A model generated the notes under the pieces. That model made no database searches. It saw nothing but the letters and a program-made list of their open reading frames with translations, and was not told the DNA's origin. A stretch of 64,000 nucleotides of DNA, taken from Arsenicibacter sp965247375. GTDB taxonomy: Bacteria; Bacteroidota; Bacteroidia; Cytophagales; Spirosomataceae. A program made the translations under genes and the position numbers. Shown here piece by piece: positions 55,333 to 64,000 of this stretch (positions are counted from its first letter, which is position 1; every line of letters begins with the position of its first letter). The stretch is taken from positions 1-64,000 of the forward strand of contig CBDFHU010000090.1 in assembly GCA_965247375.1 (NCBI GenBank). The letters run 5' to 3'.

Positions 55333-56396
55333 GATACTAACTGTTTTCCGGTTAATGTTTTGATTATTTTGATCTCATCCTGACTGAACGGCGTACCATC
55401 CTTGCGCAGAATATCGTGGAACCACAGATCCGGCTCCTTGCCATCCGGTATCGGAGTTCCCCAGGCAAAGATCGTATTTGTTTTACCGGCCACAAATCCC
55501 CAGTTAATTGCCCCGATGTTTTCTTCCTTCAACATCGGCATTATGGTCTGAAACAAACTGCCGTTCCGGCGCGCCATGTATTCAGTACAGATCAGCGGGC
55601 GGTTTTGCTTCCGGAGCTGGCTGATGATTTGGCGGTGCTTGTCGCTGTAGCCGTAGTGATGGTAGGTCACAATGTCGGAATTTTCCCGCTGAAAGGTGTT
55701 GAGTTCATCAAATTTAGGCCCCCAGCTCCACAAACCGGCACTGATCGGCTGCGATGGATTCACGGCTTTTCCCCACGTAAAAACAGCTTTCAGCAGCGGC
55801 AGGCTTTTAGTCAACCGGCCGTTATTACCCGGCTCGTTGTACAGGTCCCATAGCAGAATGCGGTCATCGTTTTTGAAGGTTGTCATCACATCCTTCACAT
55901 ACCGTTCCAGCATCGGAAGGCTGTCGGGGTGACTGTCGAGCATCGCGCCCGGATCACGCACCCAGCCACTGTTGTGAATACCCGGTTTCGGATCGGGCTG
56001 TTTGCCGGGCTGATACGTTTCATTCCAGCAATCATCAAAAAACACCAGAATGGTTTTGATGCCATGTCTGTCCGAAATCCGGAGGTACTCGTCCAGCCGT
56101 TTTTTGAAGCCGTCGCGGTCCGATGTCCAGGCCACGTGGTGCAGGTATACCCGCATGGCGTTGAAGCCCAGGTCCTGCGCCCAGCCCAGTTCGCGGTCAA
56201 TCGTTTGCGGATCAAACGTTGCCGCCTGGAACATTTCCAGCTGGTTGATGGCCGTACTCGGCTGAAAATTACAGCCGCGGATCCAGCCCTGTTTCTTATA
56301 CCAGGCATTCGCCTGTTCTGTAGTCCACCGCGGTTGGGCACGTAGGCCTGATACAGTCAGTATCAGGACAATGGCGGCTAAAATGGTCTTTTGCAT
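55329..56396 (-). CDS. Secreted GH5-like (beta/alpha)8 glycoside hydrolase
   Basis: A 355-residue protein with signal MQKTILAAIVLILTVSGLRAQ. It has a TIM-barrel pattern: NAMRVYLHHVAWTSDRDGFKK, IKTILVFFDDCWNE, the acid/base Glu in RILLWDLYNEPGN (about residue 194), YHHYGYSD and the nucleophile Glu in PLICTEYMARRNGS (about 275). It resembles the cellulase-like and GH2-core-like retaining enzymes of Bacteroidota glycan loci. The start lies 28 bp after SusD and the stop overlaps the sulfatase start, so it is part of the operon. The substrate is unknown. Confidence 0.88.
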   Translation of the reverse strand: MQKTILAAIVLILTVSGLRAQPRWTTEQANAWYKKQGWIRGCNFQPSTAINQLEMFQAATFDPQTIDRELGWAQDLGFNAMRVYLHHVAWTSDRDGFKKRLDEYLRISDRHGIKTILVFFDDCWNETYQPGKQPDPKPGIHNSGWVRDPGAMLDSHPDSLPMLERYVKDVMTTFKNDDRILLWDLYNEPGNNGRLTKSLPLLKAVFTWGKAVNPSQPISAGLWSWGPKFDELNTFQRENSDIVTYHHYGYSDKHRQIISQLRKQNRPLICTEYMARRNGSLFQTIMPMLKEENIGAINWGFVAGKTNTIFAWGTPIPDGKEPDLWFHDILRKDGTPFSQDEIKIIKTLTGKQLVS

Positions 56397-56424
56397 GTTT
56401 AATCAATATCCATTAGTTATCCCC

Positions 56425-57889
56425 TTAATATCCCGGATTCTGAACGCACAGCTTGTTGGCGTCGATTTCGACCTGCGGAATCGGGAACAGGACCCGCTCG
56501 GGCTTAGCGTTGGTGACGCCCCGCGCCTGAGCCAGAGCAATAAACGTTCCCTGACGAATCAGGTCTTCGCGCCGCTTGCCTTCCGACACAAACTCCCAGC
56601 CACGTTCCCGGAAAATGGCCGTCCGGAACGTTTCTTTGGTAGCCGCATCGGCCGCAGAGAGGTTCGGAATGCCCGCCCGCGTACGTACCTGGTTGATGAG
56701 CGCAACGGCCTCAGCCGTCGGGCCGTTCAGCTCGTTCAGAGCCTCAGCACGGGCCAGCAGAATGTCGGCATAACGGTATACCGGCACGTCATTGCCGCTG
56801 TTATTGCCGACGGTGTTGTTATCCCAGTATTTAAAGCTGCGTGCGTTGTCGCCCGTCGACAGGTCGATGGTCTGGTTGCTGCTGTTTACGTAGCTCGTAC
56901 AGATCAGCTGCAACCGCTTGTCGGCCGCTGCAAAGCTGCTCGTAAAAGCCGTCCGCAACCGGTATTGCGTGGCAAAGTTCGACATGGTCGACTTATACGT
57001 AAAGTTCGGGAACTGCGGGCTGCTTTTGTAGGCAGGCGGCAGGGCACCGGCCTGATACCAGTTGCCGAACGGATCTTCCGGACGGCACTGCAACACCAGA
57101 ATCATCTCCTTGTTGGTCGCTCCTTCATTTTCGATCCGGAACATACCCACAAAATCAGGATTCAAAAGCATAGTAATTGAAATCCATTACAGCTTTGGCC
57201 GAATTGGCGGCTTTCTGCCACTGTTTGGTGTTCAGGAAAAACTTGGCGAGCATGCTGTTGGCAACGCCTTTGTTAAGCCGGCCATAAGCTTCTTCCTTGC
57301 CCGGGTCAGGCAGGTCAGGCAGCGATTCCGTAATTTCCTTTTCGATAAAGGCCAGCATGTCGGCATCGCTCGCCCGGGCCAGTTCGGCCGGCTGTGCGGT
57401 AGATATCCGGAGCGGTACCGGCCCGAAAAAACTGTATAGCAGCGCATAGGCATGGGCACGCAGCACGCGGGCCTCAGCCTTATAGAGCTTTTTCACTGCA
57501 TCGGCCGCCGTTACGTTATCAATGTTTTCAATAACCCCGTTGGCATCGCGGATGGTCCGGTAGTTGGGTGCCCACATGTCGTCGTTAAACGTACCAAGCG
57601 TCGGGTCCCACGTAAAGTTAATAATCTGGATCAGCTGCCCGTTTTCGGCACCGCCCGTATTGAAACCCATGTCGGTTGACACCTCAGAATCATTAATCAC
57701 ATACCGTGAGTTGGTTTGTGTCTGGGCCTGGGCATAGGACGAAAACAGCAAGGCCTTGATTCCGCTCTCGGTAGTAAGGACGTTGCCCGGCGAAAATTCG
57801 GAGCGGGGGGATACTTCAAGCGCTTTTTCGCAGGATGTCAGCGCGAAAACCAGTGCCAGAGACGCTATATAATTGTATGCCTTTTTCAT
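56425..57889 (-). CDS. SusD/RagB-family lipoprotein (single-base frameshift)
   Basis: The restored length is 487 residues. The N-terminal frame begins with a lipoprotein signal (MKKAYNYIASLALVFALTSCEKALEV) and reads SusD-like sequence (YKAEARVLRAHAYALLYSFFGPVPL; GRLNKGVANSMLAKFFLNTKQW). It stops soon after AKAVMDFNYY, where the second frame takes over with LNPDFVGMFRIENEG and ends with the SusD C-terminus (VYRYADILLARAEALNELNG; FRTAIFRERGWEFVSEGKRREDLIRQG). One extra base in the four-A run at 57164-57167 (plus strand) explains it. The partner SusC lies 27 bp upstream. Confidence 0.92.
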
Positions 57890-57916
57890 GTCGGATGTTG
57901 TGCGTTACGGATTTGC

Positions 57917-60900
57917 TTAGAATTGCAGATTCAGTCCTGCCGTAAAGGTCCGGGTCAGCGGATACGTGTTATAATCTATCCGCAGAATGTTATCCCCGAG
58001 CGCGTTCGCCGCCGGGTCCGAACCGCTGTACTTCGTGAAATTGTACAGGTTCTGGCCGTTCACGAATACCGAGGCACCGTTGACGTACCGGTTTTTCGGC
58101 AATGGCAGCTTGTAGGACAACCGTATGGCCTGCACCCGCAGATACGAGGCGTCTTCAACCGTCTTGTTGGTCACCTGCCGCTGCCCCTGCACGTCGTTCG
58201 GCAGGAACGACGGATAGTCGTTGGTCGGGTTGGTCGGTGTCCAGCGGTTCAGGTAAGGCACGGCCAGTTTATTCCGGCGGTAGTCAACCGGGTAGTAGGC
58301 ATCGACCAGGCTGCTGTTCAGCATCTTAGCTCCCTGTGATCCTTCGAAGAAAATATCCAGAATCAGGGTTTTGTACGATACGCTGGTGTTGAAGCCATAG
58401 TAGAAATCCGGCAGTGATTTACCCAGGATGACCCGGTCACTGGCGTTAATTACCTTGTTGCCGTCCAGATCGCGGTACTTCAGGTCGCCCGGCCGGACAC
58501 CCGACTGCGCCTGACCAAAATCATCACCGGTTTGCCACACGCCGTCAACCAGATAGCCGTAAAATGATCCGATTGATTCACCCGGTTTCAGGATACTGAC
58601 CTGCCCGATACTGCCCGGTCCCGATCCGATAAACTGCGATACCTTACCCAAGCTTAACACACGGTTTTTCAGCGTAGTGATGTTAAAACCGGCATCGATC
58701 CGGAAGTCTTTCCGGTCAACGGCTACCCCTTTGAGGGCAATTTCGAGACCGGTGTTGCGCATACTACCCACGTTCTCAATCCGGCTACCGAAACCGGTAC
58801 TGACCGGCTGCGGAATGTCGTAGAGCAGTTTCGAGGTTTTCCGGTTGTAGTAATCAATGCTGCCTGTCAGGCGGTTATTGAAGAAGCCGAAGTCAAACCC
58901 GATGTCGGCCTGTACTGCCGATTCCCACTGCAGATCGGGGTTGGCGCTGCGCGACGGTTGCAGCGAGCTGACCCGGTTGCCGTTGAAGACCGCATTCCGG
59001 CCCGCCGAGAACGTCGAGAAATAGAGGTAGTTGATCGTCGGCTGGTTACCGGTAGCTCCGTAGCTGGCGCGGAATTTCAGGTCGCTCAGGCCGTTAATGT
59101 TTTTCAGGAAGTTTTCTTCAATGGCCCGCCATGCAAACGCCGCCGACGGGAAATAGCCGAAGCGCTTGTTGGGGCCGAAACGCGCCGAACCATCCGCCCG
59201 CACCGAAAGCGTCAGGAGGTATTTGCTCATCAGCGAGTAGTTGACCCGACCCAGAAACGAAACCAGTTTGTTTTCCTGACGGCCGCTGCCGACACCGTTC
59301 AGCGTGTTATCGCCGGTACCCAGAGCGTTGAAGGTCAGATCGGGCAGGGAGAACGACCGTGAGTTGGCAATCAGGCTGCTGGATGTATACCGCTCGTAGG
59401 TTGCACCGGCCACCGCCGTAATGCGGTGGTTTTTAAACTCCTTGTTATAGTTCAGCGTACCCTCGGTCAGGTAGTAGCCACGTTTCCCGTCCCGGACGTC
59501 TGCATAGCCATTGTAGGACAATCCGGTCAGCGTTGTCGGGTCAATCCAGAAATAACGCTGGTTGTCGTTCAGGTCAACCCCGACCCGTACTTTCGCTGAC
59601 AGCGACGGCATCAGGAAATACTCGGCATACATGTTGCCGAATGTCCGGTAGGTATCCCCCATCCCATACTGCCCGTTGATAACGGCCAGCGGGCTGTCCA
59701 TCGGTGCCATCAGCGAGGAGCGGTAGTACGTACCGTCAGGATTATAGGCCGGTACGGTCGGGTCGTAATTCTGCGCCATGTACAGGGCACTGGCGTTATC
59801 GTTCAGGCCGACACCGGTAGCATTGTAGTTATCACGGGTGTAGGCCGTGGCGAGGCTGATCCCGACGTTGTACTTCTGCGCAATGCCGTTTTCGAGGTTC
59901 ACCCGGGCATTATACCGCCGCGTCGATGAGTTCAGCATGATACCGGCCTGGTCATAATAACCAGCCGATATGAAGTATTTTGTATTAGCCCCCGCCCCGC
60001 TGAACGACAGATCGTGGGTCTGAATCGGGGCATCGCGCAGCAGCAGGCTCTGCCAGTCGGTGTTGCTGTTGGTACCGGTTACTTTCGGCGTCGTCAGCTT
60101 ACCCAGATCAATGATCGAATTGATGACATCGGTGTATTCAGTACCGGTCATAAAGCGCTGTGTGTGCGCCACTTTCTGTACTCCGTACGAACCGTTGTAT
60201 TCTACTTTCAGCTTTCCGTCCTTGCCTTTTTTGGTCGTGATCAGCACCACCCCGTTGGCACCCCGCGAGCCGTAAATGGCCGTTGCCGAAGCGTCTTTCA
60301 GGATTTCAATCGACTCAATGTCCGCCGGGTTCAGGCTATTCAGCGGTGTCCGGTTGTTAGGGTTACTGGTTGTCCCGCCCGCACTGGCCGACCCGATGGC
60401 TGCCGCATCATTTACCGGTAACCCGTCGACCACATACAACGGGTCGTTATTGCCCGTAATCGAGGTAATCCCGCGGATCTGCACGCTCATGGCCGATCCC
60501 GGCTCTCCGCTTTTCTGGTAAATCTGAACCCCCGGTGAGCGGCCTGCCAGCGTTTGCTGGAGGTTTACGTTGGCACCCCGTGTCAGGTCTCCTGCGCTTT
60601 CAGCGAGGTAACCGAACCGGTCAGGTCGCTTTTCCGTACGGTACCGTAGCCGACAACGACCACCTCATTCAGCGACTGGTTATCTTCTTTCAGCTGCACG
60701 TTCAGCTCCGAACGCTTGCTGAGGGGAACCTCCTGCGCCAGATAGCCGACGTATGAGAATACCAGTACCACTGAACCGGCCGGTTCGGGAATACGCAGCG
60801 AATAGCGTCCCTGCGCATCGGTAGTGGTCCCGCGGCTCGTGCCTTTTACGATAACACTCACGCCCGGCAACGGAGCGTTGTTATCGGCACCCGTTACCGT

Positions 60901-61404
60901 TCCGGTTACGGTTATATCGGCCGGACGTTCGGCAGCCGCAGCGATTAAGCCGGTGGTTGTGTTTTCGTTGACGGGTGCGCCGGCTTCCATCGGGCCGGAA
61001 CCGGATTCAGCCGGTACGGGAAATCGGGCCTCGTTAGCCGAAGCCGACGATTTACGCGCCAATACAACCCACGTACCGGGCTTCACCTGTTTGTACCGCA
61101 GATTAAACGGCTTCAGCAGGCGGCCCAGAGCGCCCTCCAGCGACGTAGTACCGGCCAGGGCATCGGCAGCCACTGTGAGGTTCGCCACCGTACGGTCTTC
61201 AAACAGGATGTCGGCCCGATAGCGGCTCTTGAGCTCATTCAGGGCGTCGGCGAGCCGGTGCGCCGCGACGGTGGGCGCGCCACCCGCCGTACGCGACTGT
61301 TGCCGGGCCATGGCCATAATCTGGCCGCTGGCGGGTTGCGGACCACTGAGCAGTATGCCTACAAGAAGCACAGGCAGTCCAGATGAAAGTACATGTGAAC
61401 GCAT
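57917..61404 (-). CDS. SusC/RagA TonB-dependent receptor with STN domain (frameshift)
   Basis: The restored length is about 1162 residues. The N-terminal part (MRSHVLSSGLPVLLVGILLSG) has an STN domain (about 45-115; LADALNELKSRYRADILFED), a carboxypeptidase-regulatory-like domain (ITVTGTVTGADNNAPLPGVSV) and the plug start with VVVVGYGTVRKSDLTGSVTSL. It stops near 60583. The other frame resumes directly with DLTRGANVNLQQTLAGRSPG, then QIRGITSITGNNDPLYVVDG and the barrel, ending in LTRTFTAGLNLQF at 57917. One missing base near 60587-60594 (as in GAG-GAC reduced to GA-GAC) restores it. It is preceded by FecR. Confidence 0.92.
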
Positions 61405-61441
61405 AAGTAAGTTATTCGGAAAGGGTAAGTAAGTCAGTTAG

Positions 61442-62435
61442 TTATTCGAAAAAAGTGACGGTATTTTCTTTTTGCCTGTAGTTGATTTCGAGCAGTTCCG
61501 CCACCACCTGCAGAAACTCATCGGCATCATCGGCCTGGAACGACCCCGAAACTGTCCGGCTGGCCAGGTCCGGATTTTTCAGCACCACTTCCAGGTTGTA
61601 GTTATCCCGCAGCAGCTCAGCAATCTCGCTGACAGATGTACTTTTGAAGACAAACCGGTGTTCCCGCCACGCCGTGCTGACGGCCGGTTCAGGCAACCGG
61701 CTCTGCTCCAGTTTACCCGCTGTATTGAGGCTCACGGCGTCGCCCGGCTTCAGCCGCAGTTGGTGTACCGTTTTAGCCGCATTCCGGTAGCTGAGCTGAA
61801 TGGCCCCTTTACTTAAGACCACTTTCGTGCCGCCCGGCCGGTCATAGACGTTAAATTCAGTCCCCAGCACCTCCACATCCAGCCCGCGGTTGGTATGCAC
61901 GATAAAGCGCTGGTTAGTAGCCGTATGCCGGACAGTAAAGGCTGCTTCGCCCGTCAGCCACACCGTTCTCGACTTGTCGCCGAAGCCGAACCGTGGCAGG
62001 CGCAGGCTTGAGTGCGCATTCAGGGTTACTTCAGAGCCATCGGGCAGTGTAAACCGGCGGGTCTCCCCGTAGGCCGTTTCGATTTCTTTAAACAGCAGTT
62101 GATTACGCATCAGATATGCCCCGGCTCCCAGCATCAGCGTGACAGAAGCCGCTATTAACCAGCGCGACGGACCGAAAAAGCCCAGCCGCCGGATGATCGG
62201 CACGGGTGGTGTTTCTGCCGTAGCGCTCTGCTGTTCCAGATCCTTAATCCGTGCCGACAGCTGCGCAAAGGCAGTGTCTTCGTCGGCCAGGTATTGCAGG
62301 TGTTGCCGCTCCCATTCGTCGAGCCACGTCATGTATGTCAGTTGATTAGCGGGCTGCTGTAACCATTCCGCAATCATTGTCCGTTGTAAGGGGGGTTGCG
62401 CGCCCGCTGAAATGCTCAAACAACGTTTCCTTCAT
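61442..62435 (-). CDS. FecR-family anti-sigma factor (frameshift in N-terminus)
   Basis: About 330 residues after restoration. The true N-terminus, MKETLFEHFSGRATPL, starts at the ATG at 62435; the run of six G (62390-62395 on the plus strand) holds one base too many, and removing it continues as QRTMIAEWLQQPANQLTYM. The cytoplasmic anti-sigma part is followed by one membrane segment (RWLIAASVTLMLGAGAYLM, about 90-110) and a FecR domain (FTLPDGSEVTLNAHSSLRL, VWLTGEAAFTVRH, VEVLGTEFNVYD) and an STN-facing end. It lies 11 bp after the sigma gene and 37 bp before SusC. Confidence 0.9.
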
Positions 62436-62446
62436 CGTGACCTTAT

Positions 62447-63259
62447 TCATTCCGCAAGAGTGGTTAGTGAGGATACAGACGAAACAGGCGACTCCGGTAG
62501 CTGTCCCAACAGCAACAGGCCGCAGAAAAGGCCCATGCGCAGGGTTTGCCGCAGTTGCGACAGTGCCCGGCTCAGGTGCGCTTCAATGGTTTTAGGCGAA
62601 ATCTGAAGTTCCTCCGCAATTTCGCGGTGTTTTTTTCCTTCGAACCGACTCATGACAAACACCCGCTGGCATTGCGGCGGCAACAGGCGTACGGTCTCTT
62701 CAATGCGCTGATACAGTTCGGTATATTGCAGCAATTGCTCCGGATTCTGTACGTTGCCGGTATCCAGCCGCTCGCGGTCGGTCTGCTCATCGACCGGGAT
62801 TGACTCCAGGTTAAACTCCTGCCGCAGGTGCGAGTACGACCGCTTGCGGACAGCACTATACAGATACGCCTGAAAAGATACGTTGATCTGTAAATGAACC
62901 TGATTTTTCCAGAAGCTGAGAAACACCTCGCTGACCAGGTCCTCGGCAATTGTCCGCGAATGCACAAACCGGACCGCCTGACTGCACAACGGCCGGTAAT
63001 AGCGGCGGAACAGCAGTTCGTAGCCGCGGCGCGCATCTTCGCTAAACGCCTGACGGATCATAAATTCAGGATCCATCAGCATGGCTTCGCTGGCAGGGCC
63101 GCCGAACGGGCTCGTCGATACAGCAGGATTGGGTAGTTTTTCAGCCATTAGGGTCAACTCATCATCACCTATCTCTAAGTCGGCATTTTCCGCTTCCTCC
63201 CTTAGTCGATTCGTAGATTTTTTTTCATTATTTGGAGGAACCATTTCATGTATTCCCAT
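62447..63259 (-). CDS. ECF sigma factor of the second glycan operon
   Basis: An up to 270-residue sigma-70: region 2 (YELLFRRYYRPLCSQAVRFVHSRTIAEDLVSEVFLSFWKN) and region 4 (LLPPQCQRVFVMSRFEGKKHREIAEELQISPKTIEAHLSRAL). About 65 residues precede region 2, longer than usual, so the true start may be internal (for example MAEKLP at 63148). The order sigma-FecR-SusC-SusD-GH5-sulfatase on one strand with gaps of 37 bp or less makes one operon that ends at 53622. Confidence 0.93.
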   Translation of the reverse strand: MGIHEMVPPNNEKKSTNRLREEAENADLEIGDDELTLMAEKLPNPAVSTSPFGGPASEAMLMDPEFMIRQAFSEDARRGYELLFRRYYRPLCSQAVRFVHSRTIAEDLVSEVFLSFWKNQVHLQINVSFQAYLYSAVRKRSYSHLRQEFNLESIPVDEQTDRERLDTGNVQNPEQLLQYTELYQRIEETVRLLPPQCQRVFVMSRFEGKKHREIAEELQISPKTIEAHLSRALSQLRQTLRMGLFCGLLLLGQLPESPVSSVSSLTTLAE

Positions 63260-63284
63260 AAACTACTGATTAGCAATACCGTAC

Positions 63285-63306
63285 GGGCGACCCCATGGGG
63301 TCGCCC
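63285..63306. promoter_or_regulatory. Perfect 22-bp palindrome upstream of the sigma gene
   Basis: An 11-base arm, GGGCGACCCCA, meets its exact complement with no loop. It starts 26 bases upstream of the annotated sigma start. It could be an operator or a REP-like element; a hairpin without a loop would be poor, so a protein site or a cruciform is as likely. Confidence 0.45.
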
Positions 63307-63381
63307 TTCCTTTTATCACTCCATACCTATAGTAACAAGCACTAAAAATTCTTTAGCCTATAGTCTTTATAGCATAAAATA

Positions 63382-63413
63382 AAAAAAACATAGCCGGTTG
63401 ATTAACCGGCTAT
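63382..63413 (-). terminator. Rho-independent terminator after the sialidase-like gene
   Basis: On the minus strand AGCCGGTTAATCAACCGGCT folds into a stem, followed by ATG and eight T. It lies about 115 bases after the stop at 63526. The remaining gap 63260-63525 shows only the palindrome at 63285-63306. Confidence 0.8.
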
Positions 63414-63525
63414 TTCGGGCTCAAAAGTGCAAACACCGTCTCATTTCGACAACAAAAGGCGGCAAAATACTCATAACAAAGCCGGATATCAGCGCCTTAT
63501 CTCCGTACAGATAGCCAGACTGATG

Positions 63526-64000
63526 TTATTTTACCGAAACGGCAAACTCAGTAATGCCTTCGAGTAAAGGTTTCCATTCGGCAGGTGTCCGGTAGCGGCG
63601 GAAGTTCTTGACGCGGTGAAATGTCAGAAAATTAGAATTATGCTGGTTATCGGCCCCGCCCATGTTATCCTCGAAAGCCGTCCGGCAGGCCATCACGATG
63701 TCTTTACCGTCGAACTGCCAGTCAACGTACTGGAATCCATGTTTTTCAATATCGGGGTGATGCAGGACAATGCCGCGGATCGTCCAGTTTTCCAGGTCCG
63801 GCGACGAAATCATGACCTGTGCATTACGGGCCCGTTCCCGTTTATACGACCGGTATTTCGGCAGGGCATAATTGGTAAACGAGTAATACAGGTTTGTTTT
63901 CGTGTCGAACCGGATATTGAATTTCTTGCAGGCCCCCGGCAACCGTATAAACGTTACAGACGTTGAATCAGCCGTTTGTCCGTCCGGGCTTACCCGATAC
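63526..64000 (-). CDS. Sialidase-like secreted protein, partial (5' end outside window)
   Basis: About 158 C-terminal residues are present and the frame stays open to the right edge. Recognisable pieces are VTFIRLPGACKKFNIRFD, YYSFTNYALPKYRS, MISSPDLENWTIRGIVLHHP, FQYVDWQFDGKDIVMACRT and NQHNSNFLTFHRVKNFRRY. These resemble the end of exo-sialidase-like propellers of Bacteroidota, where the FxYVDW and TxxHRVxxFR motifs recur. No Asp-box is in the visible part. The gene is followed by its own terminator, so it is separate from the sigma-led operon. Confidence 0.75.
   Translation of the reverse strand, partial: YRVSPDGQTADSTSVTFIRLPGACKKFNIRFDTKTNLYYSFTNYALPKYRSYKRERARNAQVMISSPDLENWTIRGIVLHHPDIEKHGFQYVDWQFDGKDIVMACRTAFEDNMGGADNQHNSNFLTFHRVKNFRRYRTPAEWKPLLEGITEFAVSVK

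Noticed and set aside
1..64000. Mobile elements, prophage or tRNA genes
   Set aside because: No transposase, integrase, terminal repeats or tRNA-like cloverleaf could be supported by reading both strands.

Overview
The window looks like a chromosomal piece of an aerobic, glycan-degrading member of the Bacteroidota, most likely the Cytophagales (Spirosoma-like). The grounds are two SusC/SusD pairs each headed by an ECF sigma factor and a FecR anti-sigma, a hybrid two-component sensor with an AraC output, a type IX secretion (T9SS) sorting tail, and promoters of the Bacteroidota TTTG/TAnnTTTG kind. No tRNA, rRNA, CRISPR array, transposase or phage gene was recognised.

Layout. 1-5.0 kb: a housekeeping block on the minus strand (rnpB, rpsP-rimM-trmD, a DUF4403 lipoprotein and a DUF2027/Smr protein). 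5.1-10.8 kb: a secreted GH9 glucanase, then an operon of a PA14-type protein and a beta-propeller fused to a cupredoxin. 11.1-15.9 kb: an FGE-like/sialidase-like fusion and three secreted proteins of unknown role. 16.1-18.9 kb: a membrane-anchored ToxR-like regulator facing a propeller-YceI lipoprotein. 19.1-22.1 kb: a PadR regulator coupled to a MacB/FtsX-type permease. 22.1-22.9 kb: a decayed NHL-repeat protein. 22.9-32.7 kb: two sulfatases and the first sigma/FecR/SusC/SusD locus. 33.0-39.3 kb: GH95, an MGH1-like hydrolase and a DUF1080-PA14 protein, the last two overlapping by one base. 39.5-45.4 kb: a PAS histidine kinase, a T9SS propeller protein and a small acidic protein. 45.5-49.2 kb: a DUF1080 protein and a propeller-PKD-cytochrome c protein. 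49.3-53.6 kb: the hybrid sensor. 53.6-63.3 kb: a second, tightly packed sigma-FecR-SusC-SusD-GH5-sulfatase operon. 63.5 kb to the end: a sialidase-like gene running off the edge.

Function. The accessory genes describe capture and breakdown of sulfated, probably fucose-containing glycans: SusC/SusD import, three S1 sulfatases, GH95, GH5, GH9 and sialidase-like enzymes, with control by ECF/FecR trans-envelope signalling and by the hybrid sensor. A second theme is secreted redox or DUF1080 chemistry (propellers tied to type-1 copper or haem c domains, next to 3-keto-glycoside-hydrolase-like DUF1080 proteins).

Caution. Seven genes, including the essential rpsP, are each broken by a single-base frame change, and in six of them the fault is one extra base in a short homopolymer. 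This points to consensus errors in the assembly more than to true pseudogenes; I give the restored gene extents. Several intergenic palindromic repeat families recur across the window and may be the least described structures in it.
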